DNA from: Paracyclopina nana
Taxonomy: Eukaryota > Arthropoda > Copepoda > Cyclopoida > Cyclopettidae
DNA: 64,000 bases
Assembly (NCBI GenBank): GCA_019096065.1
Contig: JAGUCH010000006.1
Coordinates: forward strand, 268,001 to 332,000
Direction of reading: 5' to 3'
The notes under the pieces: generated by a model
What the model saw: only the letters and a program-made list of their open reading frames with translations
Told to the model about the DNA's origin: nothing
Databases searched by the model: none
Part shown: positions 20,901 to 31,700 of the stretch, piece after piece
How positions within the stretch are numbered: the first letter of the stretch is position 1
Layout: each line of letters starts with the position of its first letter
Program-made: the position numbers and the translations under genes

Positions 20901-22872
20901 ATTTAACCCATATTGAGCTTACGGCGCTGCAATCATGTATTTTTCTGTTTCAGCGCACTTGCAAGAAGAACCCGCACATCAGTCCCAACGACATCATGGA
21001 CAGCTCTTACGGCTCCGGCACTAGCACCAGCTACACCCGTCAACGTCACTACAGTCTGACGCGCACGCAGAGTGTGCGCGAGAGCAGCGAAATCGAGCGG
21101 CCGCTGCGCGCGCTCTCCCGTCAGAATTCCTTCAGTGATCGCTCGTACCTGCGCCGCAGCGAAAGCTTTTACGGGCGCAGCGCCTTGACCACTATGACGC
21201 TCGGCCGGTCAGCCTACTCCACGGGCATCGACTACGCGTCAGCCGTCCGGCGCAGCTCGCTGTTTGACGGGTACGCCGGTTACTCTATTTACAGCAGCAT
21301 CAGCCAAGGTTTGGACGAGATCACTTACGGAGGGCGCCGTTCCCGGCGCGGCTCGGTCACCGCTGACTACAACAACTTTACCTCGCGCCGGGGCTCGACC
21401 TCGACGTCAGCTGATTATGCGGCGCTCGTCGCCGCCACCGCCGCCGTTGAAGCCGCCAACAACAGCGCCAAAGAGAAGCAGCAGCAGCAAAACAGCGCCG
21501 TTACGGAAACCGAGTCCGGAATCGGCAACAGCCCCAAGAGCATCAATTTGTCAAGAAACAACAGCACCAGGTGAAACATTTTACAAACTAATTTTTACAT
21601 AATACTATTTTATGCTTTCAGAATGTCCAATATGTCCGATTCGGCGTACGGCGAAGACTACGAGTCTTCTTCGCCGATTCAGAAAGCGCCGCACAAAATT
21701 CAGAAATCCTCCAGCCTTCGAGTGAGCAGCGCCGTTACGGCGCCGCCGTCAAAACCTGCCGATGCGCCGGCAATCAAACACTCGAAATCCTCCGGCAAGT
21801 TAGAGCGCAAAGTCTCCTTCAGCGAGGCTGATCCCGTCAAAATTAACGAGAGTCTTCCAGCGAAGCCTAAGCGGCTTAAGGAGCGGCGTAGCAAGAATCC
21901 GGCGGCGGCGTCAGCGTCAGCGTCAGCGGGCGCTGATCCGGCGGAATTTGTGGACGCCGTCAGCGCCAAGCTGCGCCTTCTTGAGCAGCAACAGAATATG
22001 GACATTTCTGCGACCGTCAAGCTCAGTCCAAAGGCGTCGAGGCCGCAAATCACGTCGATTGTGCATGATTTAGTTGGACCCGCGGCCGAACAGGTTAAAC
22101 GGGAGAACAAGAGCAGCCGGATCGCGTCAAAGCGCAACTCGCTAGACAAGCAGTCTGTGCAGACGTTGGCGCAGGATTTGGCCGCGGAGTGCGCCAAAGC
22201 GTACGCGCTGATGGAATCGAGCCTGTCCAAGCTCTCCACAGATTTGGGCGTTACGCCGTTCGGCATGGCGCCCAAAAGTAAGGTGAGCGCGCGGAAAAAG
22301 GCTAAACTTTTCAGCCATTTTTGGGCCATAATCAGCTGTTTTTAGCCAAAATGTATTTCAGCCACTTTTGGTCAGAAAATCAGCTATTTTTAATAAAAAG
22401 GTAAATAAGTGGCACTTTTTTGTAAGATCTGCTGTTTAAAATTAAAAATGGCAATTTTTTTTGTAAAGAAATTAACTTTTTAAAGCTATCTCATTTTGCC
22501 TTAAATTTGTCTTTTAGAGTCACTTTTGGCGCTAAATTCAAAATAGAAACGGCTATTTTAGGCATTTTTGGCCTAATATAAGCTATTATAAGTCGAAATG
22601 GCTATTTTTGCCTCTTTTTGGCCAAAATCAGCTGATTTTATCAAAAAATTATCTAACCAACTTTTTGGTAAGAAATAGTTATCTTTGTTTTCAAAAATGG
22701 CTTTTTAGACACTTAACGTGAAAAATTACTAAAAAATCACAGTTTCTATAAATATGTCTAATTTAGGCTTAAAAGTAACCAATATGAAGTAACTCTTTCA
22801 TTATAATTTCAGAAATTGCGGAAATCCAGTAGTAGCACTGCCACAGCAACAGCAACAACAACAACAAATTAA
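17954..22872 (+). CDS. TRAFD1: TRAFD1/XAF1-like zinc-finger protein
   Basis: Eight exons: 17954-18000, 18463-18655, 19172-19415, 19771-19874, 19939-20229, 20954-21570, 21622-22282 and 22813-22872 (TAA). All introns are GT-AG and phases agree; the product is 738 residues. The N-terminus (MADEKMDEEREMCQNC, then CKKDIPVTNYRMHTLHC) has the paired CxxC...HxxxC fingers of XAF1 and TRAFD1. Further fingers follow in exon 3 (CKFC, HETYCGSRTERCDRC), exon 4 (CEFC...H) and exon 5 (CEFCNEPC...H, completed by RTC in exon 6). Vertebrate relatives are interferon-induced dampers of TRAF/NF-kB signalling or partners of XIAP. The last 430 residues are Ser/Arg/Ala-rich, low complexity and locally GC-rich, with no recognised domain. 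The poly(A) signal is AATAAA at 22943-22948. Orthology to TRAFD1 rather than XAF1 is a guess. Confidence 0.88.
18070..18420. repeat. Degenerate minisatellite in TRAFD1-like intron 1 (ttttccaaaattggatt)
   Basis: About 12-15 diverged copies of ttttccaaaattggatt with variable T-runs fill most of intron 1 (18001-18462) and stop about 40 bp before the acceptor. Confidence 0.75.
18700..18866. repeat. Short inverted repeat in TRAFD1-like intron 2
   Basis: TTCGAGCGGAGCG at 18700-18712 is the exact complement of 18854-18866. The 167-bp unit is non-coding and could be a small MITE. A related ttcgagcgaagcgaagg word occurs at about 59848. Confidence 0.5.
20340..20880. repeat. Minisatellite in TRAFD1-like intron 5, 20-bp unit gagcacactctaagatgaat
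   Basis: Six or more near-identical 20-bp copies (20360-20480) pass into degenerate copies ending in ctcactgagcacactttt-type words up to about 20860. The array stops about 90 bp before the exon 6 acceptor. Confidence 0.88.
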
Positions 22873-24151
22873 AAGTTCATATAGTGTATTATCATCAGAT
22901 AAAAATTCCTCGAGACGAAACTTTGTAGCTGGTTAATTTAATAATAAAACAAACATTGAAAGAAAAATACTTGCCCTAAATTCATACGCTCGGTTCTTAA
23001 TTCTGGTTACGCCCTTAATCCAGGCTCATTATTGAAGTAACGAAATTCAAGTCAAATTAAGTAATAATTTGGGCACTGACTCATAGTAAATATTGTGAAA
23101 CGATTTCCGTGCGCTATAATTCAGTTATCAATTATCCCGGTTTTTGAAGCAATCCTTCTAACAAATAGTTAACTAAAACTATTGCACAATTTTTGGGAGG
23201 ATATAAAGTAATTTGATATCCCTCATAAACAAATAAATATCCTCTTTATTTGAAAAAGGTCATGACCCGGATGGGAACCTCAGAACTTCAAAATAGCTCC
23301 TTTGTCAAACCGTTGAGCTACCCGAATAAAAAAAGAAATTTAGCCTTTTTCAACCCAAAAGTTTTATATAGCTGGCAAAAACGAAAATGTGATTTTTGCT
23401 TTTCAAAATTGGCCTAAATGTGGCCTTTTTGTCATGCATATTTCAACTTCAAAGGCAGATTCAAAATCTTTTATGAGGTCTCGAGGGAAATTGCTTTCAC
23501 TTTGATTGCATCGAAGTGAAAATTTGTTGCTTTCACTTCAAAGCTATTTTGCCTCATAAAATTGGGATGACGCGACGAGGGGAAATAGCCTTGAATTACA
23601 ATCAACCTTGAAAAAAACCGGCTTTCTTTTTTCCCATTTTTCAGGAAATCACTGAATTCAGCCTCCACCGTTAAAACAATCAAATTAATAAATTAAAGTT
23701 TACGTTGACGAATAATTGCTGTTTTATTTATGATTGAAAGCAGAATTTTACAAAAGTTATCTGTGCCTTAGATTGATAGGCTCGATTCTTGCTTCATCTG
23801 ATTGGGCTACTAATCGGAACATTTCAGCAGCAATTTTCGCTCAACTTGGCATTTATCCGTGCTTTTTTTCGGATTATAAAATAAGGCACATGGTAAAACG
23901 AGCCTACTTTTTGCAGGCATGCTAGAATTTAGCAGTGCAATTTTGAGCTCGAGCTCTCTTTTCCAGGAAAATTGAGTTCGAGCCTAGTTTGCATTGATAA
24001 TTAAATATAAGATAAGTTACATATTTATTTCATTATTACAAAAGAAGGTTCAAAATACAAGCTGGCCAGTCAAATATATTAGAATCTTAAAAAAAAGGCT
24101 TAATGTGCTGCTCAAGCTGAATAATATGCTCGAGCTGGGTGTGATCCAACT
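22873..24151. other. Intergenic region
   Basis: Contains the TRAFD1-like poly(A) signal at 22943-22948 and, on the minus strand, an AATAAA complement at 24024-24029 that would serve the secreted repeat protein 123 bp upstream. Otherwise no gene, RNA or repeat was recognised. Confidence 0.5.
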
Positions 24152-24762
24152 TTAGCCGTAAAAGTAACCGTAGCCACGTGCATCAGCAGGTGCGAAAGGT
24201 GCTCTATCAGAGTCATGAGGTGTAGCAGGTGGTGCACTATTAGGATGTGCAGGTGATCGATCAGAAGGTGCAGCAGGTGCTTCATCAATAGGTGCAGGGG
24301 CTCTATCAGAAGGTGCTTTGGCAGTAGGTGATCGATCAGAAGGTGCATCAGGTGCTATAGCAAAAGGTGCAGCACGCACTTCATCAATAGGTGCAGGGGC
24401 TTTATCAAGTGGTGCTCTATCAGAAGGTGCTTCTTTGGCAGTAGGTGATCGATCAGAAGGTGCATCAGGTGCTTCATCAAAAGGTGCAGCACGTACTTCA
24501 TCAATAGGTGCAGGGGCTCTATCAAGTGGTGCTCTATCAGAAGGTGCTTCTTTGGCAGTAGGTGATCGATCGGAAGGTGCAGCAGGTGCTCCTCTATCAG
24601 AATTTAAAGGCGCAGCAGGTGCTGGATTTGCAGGTGCACTGCCATCATGATCCAGAGTTGCAGCAAAGGCAACAGCAGAAATTGCCACGAAAACCTAACA
24701 ATTAATTATATTAATTATCTATTAATTATTAATAAAGACATGCTTACAAATTGGATCTTCAT
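24152..24762 (-). CDS. Secreted Ala/Pro/Asp-rich internal-repeat protein
   Basis: Exon 1 (24762-24748) encodes only MKIQF. A GT-AG intron (24747-24695, 53 bp, phase 0) follows, then exon 2 (24694-24152, TAA). The product is 185 residues. Residues 1-17 are a clear signal peptide ending AVAFAA. The mature part is made of imperfect repeats of about 36 residues containing APSDRSPTAKEAPSDRAP and APAPIDEVRAAPF, and ends RGYGYFYG. It is acidic/basic alternating, without Cys and probably disordered. The short signal-peptide first exon with a phase-0 intron is the classic layout of arthropod cuticle-protein genes, and a cuticle or extracellular matrix role is a reasonable guess. No known domain was recognised. 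The internal DNA repeat (about 24240-24600) makes copy-number variation likely. Confidence 0.8.
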
Positions 24763-24790
24763 GGTGAAATGTGGAGCTACATAAATCGGT

Positions 24791-24802
24791 CCTTTTATAC
24801 CC
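24791..24802 (-). promoter_or_regulatory. TATA box of the secreted repeat protein
   Basis: On the minus strand the sequence reads gggtataaaaggac. The TATAAAA (24799-24793) lies only 37 bp before ATG 24762. With the normal 30-bp spacing the transcript would start about 6-8 nt before the ATG, an extremely short leader. Confidence 0.75.
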
Positions 24803-25230
24803 GTCTAGTAATTTACAACAGGTGTCTTTGTTGAATATTCTCAATTAATGGAGTACATTGATATTCCATTAGCATTTTTGAGCAAATTCTCTCACTTTTG
24901 ATAATTTTTGTGTTTATGCAGGAGATGACCCCGAGTTGTATTGCTTTTTATTGGGATAGTTGTACACGAGCAATTTCGGCGGCCATGGAATAATGCTAAT
25001 GCATAGATATCCAAATGTAGTAGTATTACAAAGACATTGCCTCATCCATCATAATGTCGGCGCAGAATTGTGGCAGTGCACACTGGGCCGAAACCTTGAC
25101 AAACATGTCACCTGCAGATCTCTCACATTCTAACAGCAACAACATATCCACAGGTTTAAAAGGTAATAAAGTTATTATTGGTTAATAGTATTTGGTTTTG
25201 CTGAGCAGTGCAGTTTAGCTGATAAATTCA
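24803..25230. other. Intergenic spacer
   Basis: No gene. It contains one copy of the recurrent word gcacactgggcc at 25078-25089. Confidence 0.4.
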
Positions 25231-25234
25231 CTTT

Positions 25235-27120
25235 GGCTGCTGTGCAGTGCAGTTTTGTGGTGCGGTGCAGTTTTGCTGTGCGGTGCAGTTTTGTCATACG
25301 GTGCAGTTTTGTTGTGCGGTGCAGTTTTGTCATACGGTGCAGTTTTGCTGTGCGGTGCAGTTTTGCTGCGCATTGGATCAGTGCAGTGCAATATGGCTAT
25401 ACGTAGAATTTGTGCAGTTTAGTTGGACATTGCAGTTCATCTGTGTTTGCACTTTGGCTGTTGTGCGGTGCAGTTTTGTAGTGCGGTGCAGTTTTGCTGT
25501 GCGGTGCAGTTTGGTTGTGCGGTGCAGTTTTGCTGTGCGGTGCAGTTTGGTTGTGCGGTGCAGTTTTGTCATGCATTACAGTTTCGTTGTGCGGTGCAGT
25601 TTTGTCATACGGTGCAGTTTTGCTGTGCGGTGCAGTTTCATTGTGAGGTGGAGTTTTGCTGTGTGGTGCAGTTTTGTTGCGCATTGGATCAGTGCAGTGC
25701 AATATGGCTATGCGTAGAATTTGTGCAGTTTAGTTGGACATTGCAGTTCAGCTGTGTTTGCACTTTGGCTGTTGTGCGGTGCAGTTTTGTAGTGCGGTGC
25801 AGTTTTGCTGTGCGGTGCAGTTTGGTTGTGCGGTGCAGTTTTGCTGTGCGGCTCAGTTTCGTTGTGCATTGCAGTTCTGTTGTGCAGTGCCGTTTTGTGG
25901 AGAGTAGGTTGATGTACGTGCATTGAATTTATGCTGTGCAATATTTAACCTTAATTACCAGTGCAATATTTGAATTGTGCTTTGCATTTGTAAATTGTTG
26001 CTGTGCAGTGCAGTTTTTGCAGAGCGGTGCAGTTTCGCAGCGCACTCTGTTGTGTAGAGTAGGTAAGATGTGCATTGTATTTGTGCTGTTTTGTTAAGCA
26101 TAGCAGTTTAGCGAAGTTTTTTGTGCTTTGAGCTTGCGCAGTGCAACACGGCTGGCATTGAATTGGTGCAGCATTGTTGGGCAGCGTAGTTAGGCGGTCT
26201 AATCCACTTTGGCTTTTGCGCGGTGCAGTTTTGTAGTGCGGTGCAGTTTTGTGGCGCAGTGCAGTATTGTAGAGCAGTGCTGGTTTTATGTGCTTTGAGC
26301 TTGCGCAGTGCAACACAGCTGTGCATTGAATTGGTGCAGCATTGTTGGCCAGTGCAGTTTAGCGCTGTAATACACTTTGGCTGATGTGCGGTGCAGTTTT
26401 GTGGCGCAGTGCAGTTTTGTGGCGCAGTGCAGTATTGTAGACCAGTGCTGGTTTTATGAGCTTTGAATTTGTGCTGAGCAATACGGCAGTACATTAAATT
26501 TGTGCAACTTTGTTGGCCAGTGCAGTTTAGCGCTGAAATACACTTTGGCTGATGTGTGGTGCAGTTTTGTGGCGCAGTGCAGTATTGTAGACCAGTGCTG
26601 GTTTTATGTGCTTTGAATTTGTGCAGTGCAATACGGCTGTGCATTGAATTTGTGCAGCATTGTTGGCCAGTGCAGTTTAGCGCTGAAATACACTTTGGCT
26701 GATGTGCGGTGCAGTTTTGTGGCGCAGTGCAGTTTTGTGGCGCGGTGCAGTTTTGTAGAGCAGTGCTGGTTTTATGTACTTTGAATTTGTGCTGTGCAAT
26801 ACGGCTGTGCATTGAATTTGTGCAGCATTGTTGGCCAGTGCAGTTTAGCGCTGAAATACACTTTGGCTGATGTGCGGTGCAGTTTTGTGGCGCAGTGCAG
26901 TTTTGTGGCGCGGTGCAGTTTTGTAGAGCAGTGCTGGTTTTATGTACTTTGAATTTGTGCTGTGCAATACGGCTGTGCATTGAATTTGTGCAGCATTGTT
27001 GGCCAGTGCAGTTTAGCGCTGAAATACACTTTGGCTGATGTGCGGTGCAGTTTTGTGGCGCGGTGCAGTTTTGTGGCGCGGTGCAGTTTTCAACCGCGGC
27101 GCAGTTTTGTATTGCACTTT
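25235..27120. repeat. Satellite-like block, 19-bp unit (ttgctgtgcggtgcagttt) with ~168-bp higher-order repeat
   Basis: Basic units of about 18-19 bp built on gtgcggtgcagtttt. From about 26.3 kb the units are organised in longer repeats marked by gtgcagtttagcgctg at about 26352, 26520, 26671, 26838 and 27006, that is, periods of about 168, 151, 167 and 168 bp. The 26.67-27.06 kb copies are nearly identical. Long frames on both strands are repeat artefacts. Confidence 0.93.
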
Positions 27121-28743
27121 GGATAGATTTGTGCAGTGCAGTTCAGCTTTACATTTCATTATTTGATTTTAAAAAAGCTTCATAAATCCATGGCAGTGTC
27201 GCTGCAATTTCGCAGGCGTTCAGCCCAGTGTGCGCGAAGATTCATCAATGCGTGGTACGTGATTGACCATAAGAGCTTTACAACATGCACACTGGGCGGA
27301 AGTCACGTACAAGCGTCGAGGTCTGCAGCCCAGTGTGCTTTCTTCCCTTATCTAGACTTCACACAGTGGGCTTTAAATCGTTTCACAAAAGCAACTGGAA
27401 AGGAGCACGGTGGGCTCTTCTGTAACTCAAGAAGGCTGATCCAATTCTTGAGAATTGGAAAAACTTTGCTGCTATCGACAAAATGGTAATTGGATTGTCG
27501 AAGCCAAAAAAATACAAAACTTTGCCAAAGTTCAACTCCCTCCATTTTTTAAGCCCTTTCAAATTTAAAACCGCATTTAAAAATATTTTTTCATAAAAAT
27601 GAGCCTCATTTTTGGGATTCAAATTTCGCGCCCTTCGAAATCAGGAGGATCAGGCTTAATTTAGGGAGTGTCAAAAAATATACATTTTTAGCCTTTTCAA
27701 TGTTAAAATCGTACTAAGAAAATTAGCATTATTTTTTTAAAAGGAAAATTACCAAATTCAAATTTCGTAATAAGCCCAATTTTAAGCCTTCTGAATGTTA
27801 AACTCGTATTAATAAACAGTTTAAAAAAGGCCTCATTTCTTAATGAAAAAGTACCAAAAATTCCCCACTATTTTAGATTCAAAAATTAGGTTTAATTTTG
27901 GGTGTGAGGCTTACACCAACTGTTCCCTATTTTAAGCCCTATCAATTTTAAGCATTGGAAAAACAATTTCAATAAAAAATTACCAAATTCAAATTTCCCG
28001 CCCTTCACATTTTCGCTTGGGCGTTGTTCCGCTTGCAATTGGAAAATCAGGCTTAATTTCGGCAAAAAAACGTAACGGGCAAGTTGGCCTTAATAGTAAT
28101 GTGATTACGGCCGCGCTCATCTGCTAATGCAAGTAACGCGAAAATTGAGTTAAAGTAAGCCAATTATTGGTACATGTTCTGATGTACAGCAAAAAAAGAA
28201 GAGAGGGCTTTTAATTCGAGAAAGGTCGTTATGCTTTGTGTTAGCTGAGAAAAAGGCACGAAATCCGGGAAAATCACGAACTTGCAGCAAGGAACATTTT
28301 TGGGATATATAATCATTATTCAGTACACGCCTGGTTTAACGGCCAGGAAATATGGCAATTTCGCCCCAAAAAATGCAGCACAATTCCCCGCGCATTTCAA
28401 TTCCAGCCTCCTTTTAAAAGCAGCTGGTATGAAAAATAAGCTATTAAAAATAAGAAAAAAATAAATATTTGAAGGTGTTTTTTTTCTGGGAAAAGAGCCA
28501 CCCTCCCTTCGTACATAATGCATTTTCGGCCAAATAAATAATGTAATCCGACCCATCATCCCGCAATTGCATTCTGTTATTGAAAGCTTTCGCCCACCAA
28601 AAATAATAAAATTGGGAAAATAATGTCTATAGATGAACTGAGCCTGCATTTTTTCAGTGAAAATGAGTGGCGCTTTTTGGTGCTTTTTGCTATATTTGTT
28701 GATATTTCGGAAGAATTTTCGATTTTAATTTTAGGCACATTTT
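27121..28743. other. Intergenic region between the satellite and the LNX 3' end
   Basis: GCCCAGTGTGC stands at 27223-27233 and 27328-27338 and its complement at 27287-27297. 27540-28040 consists of three or four strongly diverged copies of a ~130-bp unit with aagccctttcaa, accaaattcaaatttc and caggcttaattt. No coding exon was recognised. The LNX poly(A) signal was not identified. Confidence 0.45.
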
Positions 28744-31700
28744 TCATAGCTCGGTTCCCATCCATGAGACGACCTCAGTGACGACTCGAGTACTTGTCCG
28801 TTTCAGCATTGACACGGCCACGTGATGAGGAATGTTTTCCAGGCTTTGGCCGTCCACAGCCAACAGCCGGTCGCCGCACCTGAAAAAAGACAGCAGCGAG
28901 TGACGGCATCTCTTTTGGGACAACGCAATAATAAAAAAGCTCTACCAGATTGGCATTTTTTAGCCAATTCCAAAATTGATAAATCCGTCTGGAACCCAAC
29001 TTTTATCACTGAACCAGCATAATTTTGAAGAAATTACAAAATAGCCCAAAGTTGGCCAAAAACGCCAATTGGAACATCAAGGATAATCTTCAAGCTTGGT
29101 TTATTTTTCAGGCTTGCAAATTTTGCGCTTGCGCCAAATTGAATTTTGCTGCGTGATGATAGAACAGATGCAAATCAAATTTGAGCCCAAAATGCATTTC
29201 ATTATGTATACTTCAAAGATGGAGTGCAAAAGAGATCAGAATCATGCATGTTTCAGAAACAGGCGAAATTGCTCCCATTTTGGCCCAACTAAATATGCAA
29301 CTGGAAGGAGTTACCAGACAACTTTCAATAGCAGACAAATATTCAGATATTTCCAAGATACACAAAGATTCAAGGGATTTTGGGTTTTTTTTGTGCTGCA
29401 CAAATTGACAGAAAAAGCGCTACCAGATTGAATCTAAATGCAAATGTCGTGGTTTGATGGTCCCAAAACAACCTGAGGCCACATGGCCTCGTTTTTTATA
29501 TGGCAAAAAGTAGGTGCACATTTTTATATTTGGGCACTTTTCCGATGAAAGCAGCTAGCTTTCAGTTGATTAATTTTGTGAAACCAGATCTGGCATCTCG
29601 ATTACAGAGTGCTCATTAAATTGACCTTTCACAAAAGTTCTTCACAGAGCCTCAAAAACCGAAAAAAACACAAATTAAATAAGTACTAGTAACTCAACAT
29701 ACCTACATAAATCTATGTCATTATTGCTAGTTTCAAGATGATCTATAGTAATAAGGTGAGTTCTTGTCGCTGCTGTACTATAGCACACAGTCTGACTGAG
29801 CTGTGGTAGGCTTCAAGACAAAATTTCAATATAATTCTGTGGATTTCACTTCCAAAAATTTCCATAACCTGCCTTAAATTATCAAAAAGTGCCCAAATTG
29901 CATACTTTTTTAAAAAATACAGAACTTATCTAGGAGCTCTTTTGAAGACGCGTGAGATTAGCCCGCTTGCTTCCATGACTGACACATCACTTAAGCTCAC
30001 GCGCTATGTAGTAAGAACTACTAGCGCCACCTAGGCTAAGACAAACAGATTTGGTGATTTTAGCATGCAAAACTTGCGTCAAGAACTCACTTACGAGACC
30101 CCCCTGGCTAGTTTAAATAAATGGTCTCATTAGCTCAAAAATTAGGAATAGCAAAAAATGGCAATTGGAACATGGCGTCCCATCAGCGTCATGTGCACAA
30201 TAAAAAATCAAATATTTCATCAAATTACTCCTCTCAAATGGAAATTAGCATACATTTAAATTGAAATAAAATTGGCAAATTAATAACCTACATAAAATAC
30301 ATTAAATAAAGTCCCTTAGTAAAGCTTAGAGAACGGCCAAAAAGGAAATTACTAGCGTTACTGGGACTTTGGTCACATCAGTGTCCCCGAAAATATTAAA
30401 GGGAAAATCTTACTTGAGCTTCCCGTCTTTGGCTGCAGGTGACTCGGGCACAACAAAAAGCACATGAATGGGCTCTGTGGGCCGGCCGCTGCCCGGGTCG
30501 GCCCCGCCCACAATGCTAAAGCCCCAGCTCGCGTGCTCTTTCCGGTGGAGGATCACAGTTTTGGGGTATTGGAGGTTGCGCGGCAGCTTTTGCCAGTACA
30601 TCCAAGAGGGTATGAAGTTGGAGGCGCCAAAAGAGGTCTCCGGCCCCTCCATGACCCCGAGCACAACCTGATCCAGGTGGATTGTGGCCTTGAGCGAGGC
30701 CACCGCCTGCGAATGGGTCAAACCGCACAAACTTGTCCCATCCACGGAGAGCAAGATATCACCTTTCTGCAATCAAAACAAACAAGAAATAACCGGTTAA
30801 TCAGGGGCCATGGTCAACAGATGGCGCAAATTCTAGGAATAATTTAGAAAAAAAGCCAAAATCAATTGGTTTCTCCACATTTTCCAGCCAAAATTGGCCT
30901 GACTGAGAAAGAGCTGAAACATTTGTATCGCTTTCCAGCATTTTTGTCTGATTTTGAACATCGATCACAGACAGCAGAGCGGAGCCTAAGCCTTATCTCA
31001 TGTACTAGTTAATCCTGAGCAAGCTAATTAGCGCAAATTATCAAACTGGTTATGCTCTCTAAACTGGAATTCACGACTCTCTAACAATGTAAAGTCTTAG
31101 ATTTAGTAACTGATATAAATTAGTCGTATTAGACATATTTTGGGAAAGTAGGGATGTGAAAAACGCTTCATAATTGCTTGCAAGTGAGAAAAATCAATTT
31201 GCTGCTCTGCAGTAAGGCCAATTTTTGCTGGAAAATGTGGAAAAATCATCATAAATTGGCTCGAATTAGCAATTTGTACGCTATGCTTTGCCATAATATT
31301 TTACATTAGGGCTTTCGTCAGATTTATTCTAACGGACCATTTTTGGGGATATGTTGGGAAAAGTGACCTTGTGTACGCTTTATTGTTGTCACTTTTTCGT
31401 CAGGCTTGGGTGGTTCCTAAAGGGGCCAATCCCCTTGGAAAAAAGCCATTGGCCTGCGAAATTGCAATGGCTTTTTTGGCGGAGAAAAAAATCTGCTTTG
31501 TCAAGGTGATATTAAAGTGGGAGAGACATGCTCTTTAAAAAGGACACCAGCTGATCCCCTCCATTATATCAAGGCTTTTAAAGGCCATTCATTTTTAGGG
31601 TGAAATAAGCCCCAAAAAACTGAAAAAATGCAAATAACGGCCGAAAATGGCCAAAATGACTCACAAATTACAAACTTCGTGGATTTTGGAGATCTTCTCA

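Noticed and set aside
24318..24650. Plus-strand Gly/Ala/Ser-rich frame opposite the secreted repeat protein
   Set aside because: Antisense shadow. The minus strand has the TATA box, signal peptide, intron and poly(A) signal.
25247..26980. Cys/Val/Phe-rich and Thr/Ala/Pro-rich reading frames up to 290 codons
   Set aside because: Produced by the gtgcggtgcagtttt repeat unit. Frames change with indels between units, as expected for non-coding satellite.
30464..30847. Plus-strand frame opposite LNX exon 8
   Set aside because: Shadow of the PDZ3-PDZ4 exon, which has conserved PDZ sequence and matching splice phases.
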